DNA of 64,000 bases from Norana najaformis (Eukaryota > Annelida > Clitellata > Crassiclitellata > Hormogastridae): the NCBI GenBank assembly GCA_964023275.1, contig OZ029914.1, forward strand, positions 47,880,530 to 47,944,529, given 5' to 3'. The notes under the pieces are model-generated. The model ran no database searches and was not told the DNA's origin. It was given only the letters and a program-made list of their open reading frames with translations. This document shows, piece by piece, positions 1-11,351 of the stretch (position 1 is its first letter; each line of letters opens with the position of its first letter). The translations under genes were made by a program, and so were the position numbers.

Positions 1-498
1 CACTCCTCTCATTGTTCCCAGAGCTGCCCGGGGTGGGTCAGAATTGCTATTTTTCCGGACATCGGCTTCTGGGGTCTCAGTAGTTAATTTATTACACAGG
101 AACTTCTCCGGGACGAAGCCCCGTGAGGGCCGTTACTAAGATTTTATAGCTCAATAAGTTCCAACTTTTGTTTCAAATTTGACCATCATCGGGCGAGTAA
201 TCAATGCAAAATTCTTTTTCCACCAAAAATGGTTCACAAACGTCATTAATTGAATTGTAGATGCTATACATATTCAGGCAGTTAGATATGCTTAGATACG
301 ACACAAACGGCGTGATTCGGTCTAAGTATAGGTTAATGCACCTGCAATAGTCTGTAAGACTAAAATTGTAAGAGCAGAACATCAGGACATGGACTTAAGA
401 ACCTCCTTCTGGATTACTTCTTCTGTGTTTGTACTTAACATCGGTCTATGATCTATAGGTACTTCAAGAAGTTATTTAAAATATATTTCGTATTTCAG
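1..498. other. Left flank, presumed 5' intron of gene A
   Basis: No exon is recognised here. In gene B the signal-peptide exon lies about 1 kb before the first Ig exon, so the matching exon of gene A should lie left of the window. The segment ends in the splice acceptor (tatttcag) of the first Ig exon. Short reading frames on the minus strand have no recognisable family. Confidence 0.5.
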
Positions 499-831
499 CT
501 GTCTCGTCACACATTGCATCTGTCGTTTGGTTTTCCACTGCTCCAAGAAGCTCAGTGGTAGTAAACGGAGATAGAGTAGATTTGAATTGCAGTATTAATG
601 GAGACCGCTCGGTAGAATGGAAGTTCACTTCATGGAATACATCTAATGAAACACGCATTTATTTGGGCAGAGGTGTAGTTGAGTTTATGAGATCAAGATA
701 CACGATTTATGAGAATATCACCGGACAACGCAATCTCATCATCAATTCCGTTGATATGGCTCACGCTGGAAGATACCGATGCCATGATGCTATTGGTGTG
801 GTTGAAGCTGCAGCGCAGTTAACGGTTTTAG
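499..831 (+). CDS. Gene A exon: Ig domain 1 (V-like)
   Basis: Acceptor tatttcag, donor G|gtaact, phase 1-1. About 111 codons with the Ig landmarks: Cys in DLNCS, Trp in VEWKF, and SVDMAHAGRYRC, a variant of the D-x-G-x-Y-x-C signature, then the G strand AAAQLTVLG. Two N-glycosylation sequons (NTS, NIT). By eye 55-60% identical to the matching exon of gene B, with SVDMAHAGRY and QLTVLG invariant. Confidence 0.9.
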
Positions 832-1477
832 GTAACTTGAAATTAATAATTGTGGTAAATAAATATGTGTTACGTTTCCAATTTCAAATGGCAAATTCTA
901 AAACTGAAGGCTGTTCTGTTTCACTGGGACAAGACTGGAAGTGATTCTGATTAAATCCCTTATAGTGGTGCTACATGCTACATAAATTATGGGTCAGTAT
1001 TATGTTACATTATATTATGTGGATGTGAACACCGGACGTAGAAGTGAACGGTCAACTTGTTCAGCATGGTCCTCACTTTATATCTATACTAATAAGATTT
1101 CGAACCGTTAGTGTATGTGGTTACTGTTCATGACTGACATCTACAAGACTCAAATCTTTGACAGTTAGTTACATGTGCCTTTAAAACGTTACATTTCTTC
1201 CCTAGACATCATCTCACGATTGACTTCCTCACTATTCCAACAAACTAACCTATGAAGCTAAGGGACTAAGCCACATCCAGAATTTTGGCTCATGTCCTAA
1301 ACGTGTATGAAATGTTTAATGTATATTTGACTGAATATTACAAAAATAATCAACGAAATGCGACACTACAAAAATAATCTACGTTTACCTGATTATATTT
1401 TTATATGATGTTAGGTTGCCCTGTCTTTTGCGTTGTTAGTTCTGCTTGGTAAAATACCGTTTTATTCTATTAGTCCT

Positions 1478-1697
1478 GCGTGGGACGCGGTGGTTTAATG
1501 GTATGTCCGGTGCCTCGTAACCGGAGGGTCGCGGGTTCGAATCTGCCTCAAGCCACTGCGTAGCGATCTTGGACAAGTTGCTCACCCGCAATTGTCTGTG
1601 AGGAAGGCAACGGGAAACCACCTCACTCATCTTATCCCCGGGTGGCATAAAGCCAACGGACCTGCGTTCGGGTAGAGAACTCGTCATCATCATCTAT
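1478..1697 (+). repeat. tRNA-derived SINE, family S2
   Basis: A tRNA-like head (A-box-like tggtttaatggt, B box GGTTCGAATC at about 1532-1541) is followed by an unrelated body (ggcaacgggaaaccacctc) and a tail of TCATCATCATC. Another copy lies on the minus strand at about 10800-10920 with the same tail. Confidence 0.7.
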
Positions 1698-2407
1698 TAT
1701 TTTTATGCTTGCCTATAACACGCAGATATTTATGGACGCTTGTTCAGCAAAATGTACTTTCTTGGCAAATTCTTATTCCCGCTTTTATTAGTATTCCCGT
1801 TTCACCCTTTCGCTCTCTCCTCTCTTTGTCTCTCATTCGCAATTTCTCCCTCCCCTTTTCCATCTCCCCTCTTCAATCTCCCCTCATCATCCCTGGCCTC
1901 TCCCTCTCCAGCCGCCCTCATTTACATCTATAAAATCCCCTTTTCCTTCCGTTTATCTTTCCCTCTAGATCTTTATGTACTCATTCATTCTCCTCTGCCT
2001 AGCATAGGCCTATATTGGGATAAAAGCTTACATCTGCTGATCAATCAGCTAATTAGACCTAATATCATTTAATATGCAGGCTTTGTCGCAACCGGACCCA
2101 TTGCGTACCTAAAGCTTTTATTATATAGATTTGCGGGTAGACTGAGTGGAATATAAAACCTAGAAGAAATAGTAGCAACGGCCTGTATCACTCATGAGGC
2201 TATTTCACTTTATATTTTAGAACAGACAATTTTGTGTATAACCTAGTCTCAAAACTACTCGCCAGACTGCTTGATTTTCTCAAAGTATTTCTATTTTTAT
2301 TCAACATTTTCCGCGAGTGAACTCATACGCGTTTTATTAAAGCGCGCTGTTTAACGCCTGTTGAAATTTATTTATGAAATCCGAGCTAAGCAGTGTGATG
2401 AATTTTG

Positions 2408-2552
2408 AGCACGGCTGCTGATTGGCTATAGTGTTCGGCTTGTAAATCGGAGAGCACTTGTTCGAGCCTCCCTGAGACGGTTATTGTGTAGGAACCTTGA
2501 GCAATTCCTTCACTCACAATTGCTCAGCGCCTAATGCCATCGACTAATGCTT
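2408..2552 (+). repeat. tRNA-derived SINE, family S1
   Basis: Degraded tRNA head with B box GTTCGAGCCTC, then a body with ggaaccttgagcaa and ttcactcacaattgctcagcgcc. The body is shared with copies at 10026, 17600 (minus), 35045 (minus) and 59597. Confidence 0.7.
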
Positions 2553-2672
2553 TTTGTCAGTAAGAGTGATCAAATCCACAGAATTAATGTAGACTAAAGT
2601 GTTTGCCTATTGCCTACTCTTTTAGCCTTTAGTCCAATTGTTTATTTTCCTGGCCTAAAATGAAACTTTTAG

Positions 2673-2975
2673 ATTCTGATCCGGAGTGTGGTGCAAACGT
2701 CAGCAGTACAGATGGTACTCTGTTGATGTGGTGCCGTATCACATATACTGGAAATATGATTCCCATCTTCAGATGGACAAAGGACAACACACAGGACGCA
2801 AACTCAACTACTTCAGACAATGGCACAGTACCGTTCACCACAACTTCCTCAGTCATCCCGCAACTGAGCTCCAATGACAGTGGCGTTACGTTCAAATGCA
2901 ATATTACATTTCGGCTGCCAAATTACTCTAACGAAAGTGTTCCAGATTACGAATACTCGTGGAATTACACGCTGC
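2673..2975 (+). CDS. Gene A exon: Ig domain 2 (CD80-like C2 type)
   Basis: Acceptor aacttttag, donor C|gtaagc, phase 1-1. Landmarks are MWCRITYTG (first Cys), FRWTK (Trp) and SNDSGVTFKCNI (second Cys), ending in VPDYEYSWNYTL. This pattern resembles the CD80-like C2 domains of nectin and CADM-type receptors; family assignment is from pattern only. Several N-glycosylation sequons. The exon of gene B at 38570-38908 is clearly homologous. Confidence 0.88.
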
Positions 2976-3736
2976 GTAAGCAAGCCTCTTAACTATGTAC
3001 AATGGTCGTTTTGGCTCATATACATCACAAAGGTTTAACGTAGAATTAAGGTAACTGTGTAGACTCTTCTTAACAGACTGCTTTCGCGACTGAAAAACGA
3101 TTGCCCTAAAAACACAAACACAATTTCAGCTGTGTGAAAAAACAGCATACCTTTTCTATATGCAAAGTAATACTATTTATTTACTCTTACTGAAAGGATG
3201 AGGGTTGACTAAACCAATTAATACCGATCTGCTTAAGTACTCTGTGCTTTCCATTTTCATATTCATGGATCAAAACCTCCATATCAGTAGGTCAGTCAAT
3301 GACAAAGAACTGATGAAACCTTATACAGCAATCAGAGATATCTGTCTATTGGTCTTTTCTGTACTTATCTTGGCCAGTAAAGTAACTGACCAAGAACCCA
3401 TCTCTAGTTTTCTTCGCTGAACAGGTCATTTAGTTTTACGAAAATTTTCGTATAAATTTGTTTATTTATTTAGTGTTTGCACCCATTACGACTTCTTATT
3501 GTTATAACAATTTCTTTACTAGCATTCTTTCAAGATATAGTTTCGAATTTATTTGAAACCCAGTAGCCTATTTTAAGATGAATAACTCAGATGCCAATAT
3601 ACTCACAGTAGCTGCATTTCAAGACTTGCATACAACTATTTGATGCCCAGTGTAATGATCTAGGATGCAGCAATGCTGTCATCTACGGCATGTTGGCCTA
3701 TAGGAACCTCGAACTGTAATTAAGAGTTCATTTCAG

Positions 3737-3955
3737 ATGGTCCGAGGAACATTATCATCGTTAGAAATGAAGGTCGTCTCATATGTTCAGCTGATGGCAA
3801 TCCAATTCCAACCTACATATGGACGCATGTTGAGACAAACACTTCCACAGTGGGACCTGTCTTTGAACTGAATGCCAAATACGCCACAGAACGAACACTC
3901 CGGTGCACAGCTGTTAATGCAGTAGCCTCTGACAATACAAATATCACAGTTCCAG
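3737..3955 (+). CDS. Gene A exon: Ig domain 3 (I type)
   Basis: Acceptor tttcag, donor G|gttggc, phase 1-1. Contains RLICSADGNPIPTYIWTHVE and RTLRCTAVNAVA, the usual C-x-A-x-G-x-P-x-P ... W ... C-x-A-x-N layout of Ig_3/I-set domains. The unusual gttggc donor is the same in gene B. Short C and D receptors lack this domain. Confidence 0.88.
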
Positions 3956-4193
3956 GTTGGCATATTTTAATATGGCATTTCTATTTTTATAAGCTTTGTT
4001 TCATAACGGTACTTGCTTAATAGCGGTGCAACAGCGTCAGGAAGGTCTGTGCTGGAAATAGGGAAGAGAGAACGCAGGTCTTTGCCGTGAGCCGAACTGA
4101 TGAACCATCAAATTGCGCCATATAAATCATGACTTGCTAATTTTAATGACCTTGTCATCATACAGCGTTGCTGTAGGTAGACATTTAGTAGTA

Positions 4194-4862
4194 GACATTT
4201 GTTAACACGTCATGTGTCCATCGGCTGAGCGAGGAATCGTAGGCGATTCCTATAGGTGATTGTTGCTAAGTCCCAGTAGGTTCTATAAGAACATTTGCCC
4301 TATATGTTTTTTTGTTTGGTTGTAGGAACTGGTTTCTTATAGTTTAACAGGGTCTTCAAAATAGTTATGTCATCAGCCATTATTTTTAGCATCATGTGTA
4401 ATATGTTTTCAAATTTCTTGCACGAAGATTTTTTCGTGCTGCCACGCTTATTGATTTGGTTCTTGCTCCATTGTGAACTTCCATTTTGAGCTTGGCTGCC
4501 TGTCATCTCCAGAATCACTTACAATATAGCTTTCCTTACACGTGAGACTCTCTCAACCGATCAATTTGTTTATCTGTCATCGGCCTTACAGTACTATCAG
4601 CCATCCAGATCTCTGCGTTCGGCTACACACAACCATTTGCCTCTTTCTGACATTACAGATAATGGGTCCGAATTCTCCAGAAGCGGGTTCAGCAGTTCTA
4701 CAGCAATCATCTGGAGCCGTTTCCCTGTTTGCCACTCACAACAGTGTCTCGATAGACATATTCGTAAAGCGGCTTATGACCTATTTGTACCGTATTGCTT
4801 TTGTTGTCTGACTACGCCTACTATTCCTCGCTCAGCCGATACATAGCGTGTTAACAAATGTC
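4194..4862. mobile_element. Non-autonomous DNA element with about 50-bp inverted ends
   Basis: The left end (gacatttgttaacacg ... gctgagcgaggaatcg) is repeated inverted at 4815-4862 (cctcgctcagccgat ... gtgttaacaaatgtc). The 669-bp interior has no convincing protein. It sits in the intron between Ig3 and the membrane exon and is absent from the same intron of gene B. A related end occurs at about 63500-63557. Target duplication is unclear. Confidence 0.7.
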
Positions 4863-5140
4863 ATACTTACTTACTTCCAGAATGCTGTACAAGAATTTTG
4901 CTCTGGTTAGTCCGTCCCTCTGGATTGGGTTACTTAGTAGCTTAGTATAAAAGCGCTCCCTTCAGAGGTACAAATTAGTATTTGATGGTGAACTAGTACT
5001 GTTGGTCGGGAGCGCTACAAGTTTCCTTGAAATATCGCCATTTAAGTGTCGTTTACATTACATTAAGCCTACAGTTGGACGTCTGACAAAGCAACTGCAT
5101 TTTTTGCTTTTTATGTTAACTTGACATGTTGGTGTTTTAG

Positions 5141-5266
5141 GTGTTGTTACAACTTCTGGTCTCTCGGTTCAACTCCTCATTGTAGTTGCTGCGATTGCAG
5201 GATCGATCCTCTTTCTTCTCATAATAATTATTTTCTCATGTGTTGTTCACAGGAAGAAGCTGAAAG
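5141..5266 (+). CDS. Gene A exon: transmembrane segment
   Basis: Acceptor tgttttag, donor G|gttttt, phase 1-1. Encodes a stalk (GVVTTSG), a helix of about 24 residues (LLIVVAAIAGSILFLLIIII) and the basic stop-transfer HRKKLK. The exon of gene B at 42163 shares the IIIxxSCVVHRK end. No charged residue lies in the helix. Confidence 0.88.
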
Positions 5267-5748
5267 GTTTTTCTTTCATTGTAACTTTTTGACAGCTAGA
5301 AAAGTTCAGATTGAATTAAGGTTACTCTGCAGTCTTTAAGTTGACATGGTCAGAATTTCAAATTCTATTAGCCTACTTCTATTTATTTTGTAAAATTTCT
5401 AATAAAACATATACTAGAACTATACTTCTCACTGTCGTTACATCAATTATGTTTGGAAAATGGCAACAACTCTGTTTAGGCCTAAGGCTTATGCTACATC
5501 GAGCTTGAATTTTCCTAATTTCAATTTTGCCGTGATAAATAGGTAAAGGGAACCTGTACAATTTGCAAAGTAAAGTTTGCGAGCACTCCTTTGTTGAAAA
5601 GCAGCCAACCGTATAACCCATTTTAGCTTACATTTTTAACCATCGGTTGTGTCCTGTAAGTAAGTATATATGATTCAAAGCATTTGCATAGCGCCTTTTA
5701 AGAACCTCTCAAAAGCCCGTCAAAGTGATATTCTGTGTCTATTTTTAG

Positions 5749-5802
5749 GTAATACAAGCGATCGGCCTGACGTCGCTTTAGATACGGATATCTGTTCATA
5801 CG
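5749..5802 (+). CDS. Gene A exon: 54-nt cytoplasmic exon
   Basis: Acceptor tatttttag, donor G|gttcga, symmetric phase 1-1. Encodes NTSDRPDVALDTDICSY. The matching exon in gene B keeps TSDRPDVALDTD. The donor is weak; read-through would add a short tail and stop within about 15 codons, so alternative ends are possible. Confidence 0.7.
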
Positions 5803-6419
5803 GTTCGAGTCAATTCCTAACGAATTCATACATATTTTTGTTTCTTTAAGATATCTTTTTTTGTGTTTGTATGCTCGTGATGAGTTCACTTTCATAGTTG
5901 TTAAATAGTAATGCTTTCAACTTTTAGTTCTTTACCTTTATTTGGCTTATTTGTCTATCTAATTACCTAATGGTTATTAAAGCAAAACTACTTTCTATTT
6001 CTATAATTGCAATAGGTCAAGTGACCATTAGCAGGACACGAAAAACGATCTTGTCTTATGCCAAAACGTTGTTCTAACAGTGCAGCATTTCTATGGTGCA
6101 CAAATTTCAACAACCAGAATGTGAGCTGTTATTTTTAGAAATCGCCTGTCTCCAAACAAATGCTTTCCTGAATGCTACTTGTAGGCTAATTTAAAATCCA
6201 TTAGGCCCCTAATACAGCATTAAGCTCCTTTAGTGCAACTTTAAGCTCCTGTAGTGCAACTTTAAGCTCCTGTAATGCAACTCTGAGTTCCGGTAATGCA
6301 ACTCTACTCGTGCGGGACGGATGTGCACAGGTTGAGTCTGTTGGCACAGAACAGGGGACAGTGGAGATCTACAGTGAGGCATGCGATCGACACCAACGGG
6401 CGATGAGTCCATGGACTCA

Positions 6420-6775
6420 AAGAAGACGAAGTAGAAGAAGAATAAGGGGAAGAGGAAGCGGAAGAACAAGAACAAGAAGAACAAGATCAAGAAGAACAAG
6501 AAGAACAAGAACAAGAAGAACAAGAACAAGAAGAACAAGAAGAACAAGAACAAGAAGAACAAGAACAAGAAGAACAAGAACAAGAAGAACAAGAACAAAA
6601 AGAACAAGAACAAGAAGAACAAGAACAAGAAGAACAAGAACAAGAAGAACAAGAACAAGAACAAGAAGAACAAGAACAAGAAGAACAAGAACAAGAAGAG
6701 CAAGAACAAGAAGAACAAGAACAAGAAGAACTAGAAGAACATAAACAAGAAGAACAAAAACAAGAACAAGACTGT
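6420..6775. repeat. 15-bp minisatellite, purine-rich with regular C
   Basis: About 350 bp of units close to AAGAAGAACAAGAAC, with slippage variants, lie in the long intron of gene A. Open frames through it (Arg-Thr on +, Ser-Cys and Phe-Leu on -) are products of the repeat, not genes. The matching intron of gene B lacks it. Confidence 0.9.
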
Positions 6776-7074
6776 AAGATACGGTGTTGTAACATTAAGC
6801 TCCGATTATCCAAATTTACGCTCCAGTAAGTAAACTTTAAGCTTCAGGAATGCAATTAGGTTCAGAAAATGCAACACGTAACACGGGTAAGTTTCCGGAA
6901 ACTCAGCTTTAAGCCTCGGAAATGCAACATAAGTACTGGTAATACAATTTAAGCAATTGCGTAGTACCTAGTTCAATTCATAATGAAGTACGGAAAGACC
7001 CAATTGAGTAGTCTAGTTCTGGGGATGGAATGGACAGGGCCTATCAGAGGGGGCAGCAGGGCCATTTGGCTTAA

Positions 7075-7870
7075 TAATAAGAATAATAATAATACAATTT
7101 ATATAGCGCCGTAGCACAGCCGAGGCCGAAGAAAAGGGTGCAGTACATGGGTTCAAAAATCAACTACAGTAATAAGATATCCTAAAAAGATGTGTCTTGA
7201 GTCGTGACTTGAATGTGTCCAGGGATGGGGCATTCGTCACATTGTCAGGGAGACTCTTCCACGTAGTGGGTCCGGCGACAGTGAAGGAACGTTCGCCGAA
7301 CTTCGTGGAAGACCGCGGGACATGCAGTCGATTCCTCGATGAGGACCGTAGCCGATATGTGTTCTGGTTGTCGGCTGTTCGAATACATAAGTCGGATATA
7401 TAGTCTGGTAGAAGACCATTAGGAGCCTTATATGTAATTAGGCACAGTTTGTAGGTGATCCGCTGAGGAACGCGCAAGCAGTGCAGGTTGTCGCGCAGCA
7501 GATCAGTGACGTGATTGAATGGTGTTCGACCACAGATGAGGCGGGCAGCAGAGTTTAGCACTGACTGTATCCGCTCTAGCTGACAAGTCGGCTATTGCTG
7601 TAGTCAACCCTGGAGACTATGAAGCTGTTGACCAGAGTGACAGCGGTTGAGGTGGAAATGAATCTGCGGATCGATTTAATGCGATGCAGCTTATAGAAGC
7701 AACCTCGTACAAGTTGATTCACATGGGCCGACATGGTCATGCAGCTTTCAAAGTGGACCCCAAGGTTGCGAATGGTGTCAGCTGGTCGAACTTCGGCATC
7801 ACTGAGGGCGAAGGTACTATCGTCGAGTAGATGGCGACGTCGGAGGGTGGTGCACCATAGGAATTCAGAC
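7075..7870 (-). mobile_element. L2/CR1-like LINE, 3' part
   Basis: On the minus strand an open segment of 133 codons (7160-7561) matches the C-terminal part of an L2/CR1-like reverse-transcriptase protein: LNSAARLICG, PQRITYKLCLITYKA, FGERSFTVAGPTTWKSLP and FKSRLKTHLF. It ends in the tail GGCGCTATATAAATTG followed by ATT repeats near 7075-7105. The upstream part (7562-7870) is weaker and interrupted. The reverse-transcriptase core is missing, as usual for 5'-truncated copies. Confidence 0.8.
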
Positions 7871-8534
7871 TTGGACCTTACTAAGAGAATGGGCCTCAGA
7901 TTTTGAAAATATATGTATGCATTACATTAAAAACTATTTCTCTTTTTTGTATTATAATTTAGCACTGAAAATTAGTAGGCTCATGATGTGCATGCTTTGA
8001 GATTGAGGGCTTTTATTTGTAGTGGCATGGGCCACTTTGAATTTCTAAAAGGCCCTTGGTGTGGGCGATAAATGCGAAATTAAATTACTTTACACCACAT
8101 ATGGTTAAACTGGACTGACCGTCTCTGACAAATTTATTCATCAGCTTTACTTCAATACTGTATGCAATACTACGCCTAAAGTTTTAAGAATATATAACTG
8201 GCTGGATATATCACTGCCGAAAAGCCAGCAGTTCAAGCATTGAACATTTGAAACATAGTCACGAGTAGACGATTATTTTACAGATGATGTTCGTTTGAGC
8301 TCTCGACCGTCACCAAGTAACATCCTGGATGGAAACAGTTCAAGAGGAAGTAAGATAAGCGAGTAATCCTATCTGTTGTTTAATTATAACTGCTATTATC
8401 TTGGTTTACTGGTACCACCATAATTTAGATATCATGATGCTTGTTCATCACTGTTATTTTCTTCCTGTTTCTCATCATCATCAGCAGCATTGTCGTTGTG
8501 ATCATTTTCATAATTTGTTTTTTCTTGGTATCGT

Positions 8535-9060
8535 ATCGTATTTGAGAACTTATATAGCGCCACTTACAAAACAAACTACTCAGAAGCGCTTCCAGCTTGA
8601 GGACCCCGGGGAAATACGAACATCTTTAAACAACGAGCTGAATCAGTTTTGTCTCCAGCAGAGACCCTTGCACGAAGCGAAGGCAGAAGTCCATAGAGAT
8701 GAGCCAATAGCAGCAAAAGGTCTTTGCTGCACAATAGTAGACTTAACAGTAGGGACGAATAAATCCAGACGATCAAGAGATCGTAGAGGACAGGACACGG
8801 TAACCGAGTGTGGGAGCCGAATAAGATCGCAAAGATATTTTGGAGTCAGGCCTATGCGAGCTCTAAGTACCAGAGACAATACTTTAAACTGGATACGGGA
8901 TACGATTGGGAGCCAATGAAGTTGCTGAATCATGTAATCTGAGATATGACAAAAACGGGGAAGACGTGCTATCAATACCTGGCCGATGGTAGCCTCGAGC
9001 ACCGAAAGCAATGCAGAGTCGACTGATGTCTTGTATGTAGTAGAGGCGATAATGTGATAT
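8535..9060 (-). mobile_element. L2/CR1-like LINE, 3' part
   Basis: Minus-strand remnants read LHWLPIVSRIQFKVLSLV, RARIGLTPKYLCDLIRLP and LRSLDRLDLFVPTVK, ending near tail sequence gcgctatataagtt. Same subfamily as the copies at 33969-34315 and 53685-54065. The surrounding block of about 0.9 kb is missing from the matching intron of gene B, so it arrived after the duplication or was lost from B. Confidence 0.75.
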
Positions 9061-9240
9061 TGGATTAGATTAGACTGTGTTAAGTCTGGATGGGTCGGAT
9101 TGTAATGATTTACACTGTGTTTGCTGGGTGGATTGTATTGGACTGGGTTAGACTATGCTTGGTTGGATTAGACTGGATTGGACCGTGCTAGGTTAGGTTG
9201 GATTGAAGAGGGCTTGAATGAAGTTGATAGGACTTCATTA
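9050..9240. repeat. Degenerate GATTAGACTGG-type minisatellite
   Basis: Imperfect repetitions of ggattagactgg and ttgggttagact run for about 190 bp directly beside the LINE remnant. Confidence 0.6.
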
Positions 9241-9925
9241 GACTGAGGGAAGGACCTAATTTTAAAATGGATCCCAGTCTAATAATAGCTACTAAAATTT
9301 AAATCGTATGACTAATTCCCCTACACGTGTGTGTAAATTTTTGGTGGATATGGAATAGCGTAGGTCTAGTACTTTACGAAAGTCGAGATATAGGCCTATA
9401 CCTACAAAAGGCATTCGCTTGAGCCTAGAGTACTTGTTTGTATAAATAAACAGCCCACATTGTACACCAGGGTTGATACTTTTATGAGGTACCTGAAGGG
9501 TGCTACATTAAGTATGCCTATCTAAAGCCTTTATTGAGCACCAAATAGCAGTATTTGGTGATCAATAAAAGTATTTGGTGTTCAATTTTGTATTTGAACA
9601 CCAAAAATCAGTATTAGACCTAAAGTTCATTCAGAAAAATATTAATAGACATTCTAAAGTAAAACCAAAAGGAAAACAAGTCCCGCTAACAGTCACCTAA
9701 TTTCTTATGACAGATTTCAAAATGGCATTTTAGCAAATACACATTAGACCTACAAGAGTTTTCATTAACTCGCAATGGCAGCGTTATGTGAAATATTTTC
9801 TGTCCCCAAAAACATGTAGTCAAAAAGTAACACTTTGCACGAGTCTTAAGCTGATGCATTGTAAGTAAGTAAGCCAGGACTAGAAACTAACTACATTAAA
9901 TCTGTTAAATGTTTGACTTTAATAG

Positions 9926-9985
9926 AATCTAACGACCGTATGATTGATGAGAATGTGGTTTACGCCGAAGTCAAGAAGCCAAAGG
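9926..9985 (+). CDS. Gene A exon: ITIM-bearing 60-nt cytoplasmic exon
   Basis: Acceptor tttaatag, donor G|gttcgt, symmetric phase 1-1. Encodes ESNDRMIDENVVYAEVKKPK. VVYAEV fits the ITIM consensus (V/I/L/S-x-Y-x-x-V/I/L). Gene B has NLVYAEVKKPK in the same place. The weak donor would permit read-through to a nearby stop (KGSCVT). Confidence 0.85.
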
Positions 9986-10025
9986 GTTCGTGTGTTACAT
10001 GAATTGCATCGATAAGTTGAAGTAG

Positions 10026-10200
10026 TCGGGCACGGTAGCCAATTGGTTAGAGCGCTCAGCTTGTAACGCAGAGAGTACGGGTTCGAGCCTCCTCCTCTGA
10101 AGCGGTTATTGTATAAAGACTTGAGCAAGTCCTTCACTCACAATTGTTCAGCGCTATCAGTTGATGCTTAGTCATATTATAGTGGAGCTTAATAAATGCA
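10026..10200 (+). repeat. tRNA-derived SINE, family S1 (A-specific)
   Basis: Clear tRNA head: cacggtagccaattggttagagcgc, then B box GGGTTCGAGCCTC, followed by the S1 body and a tail with taataaatgcag. It begins about 40 bp after the ITIM exon donor. The homologous intron of gene B runs through this point without the SINE. Confidence 0.8.
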
Positions 10201-10316
10201 GAAATAACAATAGTTATAAAAGCAGTCTTCAGGATATAGTCACAAATGCTAACTCAAACAATATTGAATCAGAACTAAAGAAAACTACGTTTCATGTAAG
10301 AGTAAGTGCGTAAGTT

Positions 10317-10510
10317 AGTGTGTAAGTAAGTAAGACAGTAAGTTAGTACTTAAATAAGTGAGTAAAGTAAGTAAAGGAAGTAAGCGCGTAAGTTAGTGCA
10401 TTCACACATAAATACGTGCGAAAGTAATTCCGTAAGTAAGTAAGTAAGTAAGTAAGTGAGTAAGTAAGTAAAATAGTAAGTAAGTAAGTAAATATGTTAG
10501 TAAGTTCAGT
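10317..10510. repeat. GTAA tetranucleotide repeat
   Basis: Interrupted GTAA repeats over about 190 bp in the intron between the ITIM exon and the YSDV exon of gene A. Absent from gene B. Confidence 0.9.
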
Positions 10511-10799
10511 ATAGTGTACTTTTTTGAAAAACGTACCGGCATTTGATATGATGAATAATCTAACTTGAAACAATTAGTTCAAAATGTAGTGTAATGTAGC
10601 GTAATGTAAATACGACAGTTTATATAGCAATCTGGTTATTGAGCTACTTTCTAGGGTGCTTCACGATGTCAATTGCCGCTGGAAATGCTAAGTGTATGCT
10701 AAGCGTTAGATAGAATTAAATAACTGAAGTGTTGAGATCTAATGTTATTGATTACGATGATAATGATGATGATGAAGATGATGATGAAGATGATGATAA

Positions 10800-10920
10800 T
10801 GATGATGATGATGAGTTCTGTTTCCAAAGGCAGATCCATTGGCTTTATGCAACGCGAGGATAAGATGAATGAGGTGGTTTTCCGTTGCCTTCTTCACAGA
10901 CAATTTCGCTGGGTGTTATC
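10800..10920 (-). repeat. SINE family S2, partial, with GAT-rich tail
   Basis: Reverse complement of the S2 body (gaaggcaacggaaaaccacctcattc..., cataaagccaatgg) followed by a TCATCATCATC tail; on the + strand the tail extends left as GAT repeats from about 10757. The tRNA head is missing. Confidence 0.65.
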
Positions 10921-11351
10921 AAATGCAACCAATATAGATCTAATGCAACTGGACCTCTTCATTTAAATGAGCGATTCCCCTCTTTATTGTAACGGTATTA
11001 CCGTGAGATATAGCTGTGACTAAGAACATGTTGAGGCTGTTTAGTCTCTGAATGAAACCGCGAATGTGCTAAATAATTGCAGTATCGTTTGCCTCGGCGA
11101 TTGTTCCATACAGTAACAACATCATCGTAGGAAATGATTATAATTAGTCCCCTTAATGATGCCATTCAATTGATGCCGGTTAGAGCCGAGCAGTCTAACC
11201 ATTTAAACACGGAACTATTCACTTAATTACACGTACAGTAAATTTTGTCGGCCGTAAACGGGGATCGTTTGTCTTCGTTTCTGAGGGGAGTTCCTCTCCA
11301 GCCCAAGCTAACGTATGGGGGATGTCGGTTCGTATACAGATAGTGGCTTAT

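Larger units (their letters stand above)
832..2672. other. Gene A intron with two SINEs and a C/T-rich tract
   Basis: The intron contains a SINE at about 1478-1697 (with a cgggaaacc body), a second tRNA-derived SINE at about 2408-2552, and a C/T-rich stretch at about 1790-1980. The matching intron of gene B (37694-38569) is about half as long and lacks both SINEs, so the extra length is mostly insertions. Confidence 0.6.

Noticed and set aside
1478-1550. Possible tRNA gene
   Set aside because: It has A- and B-box-like sequence but no complete cloverleaf, and is followed by a body and tail repeated elsewhere, so it is a SINE head. The same holds for 10026 and 59597.
6310-6813. Open frames of Arg-Thr, Ser-Cys and Phe-Leu repeats
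   Set aside because: All follow from the 15-bp minisatellite being open in several frames on both strands; no conserved sequence at either side.
10317-10510. Regularly spaced repeats resembling an array
   Set aside because: Simple GTAA microsatellite without spacers; not CRISPR-like, and the DNA is eukaryotic.
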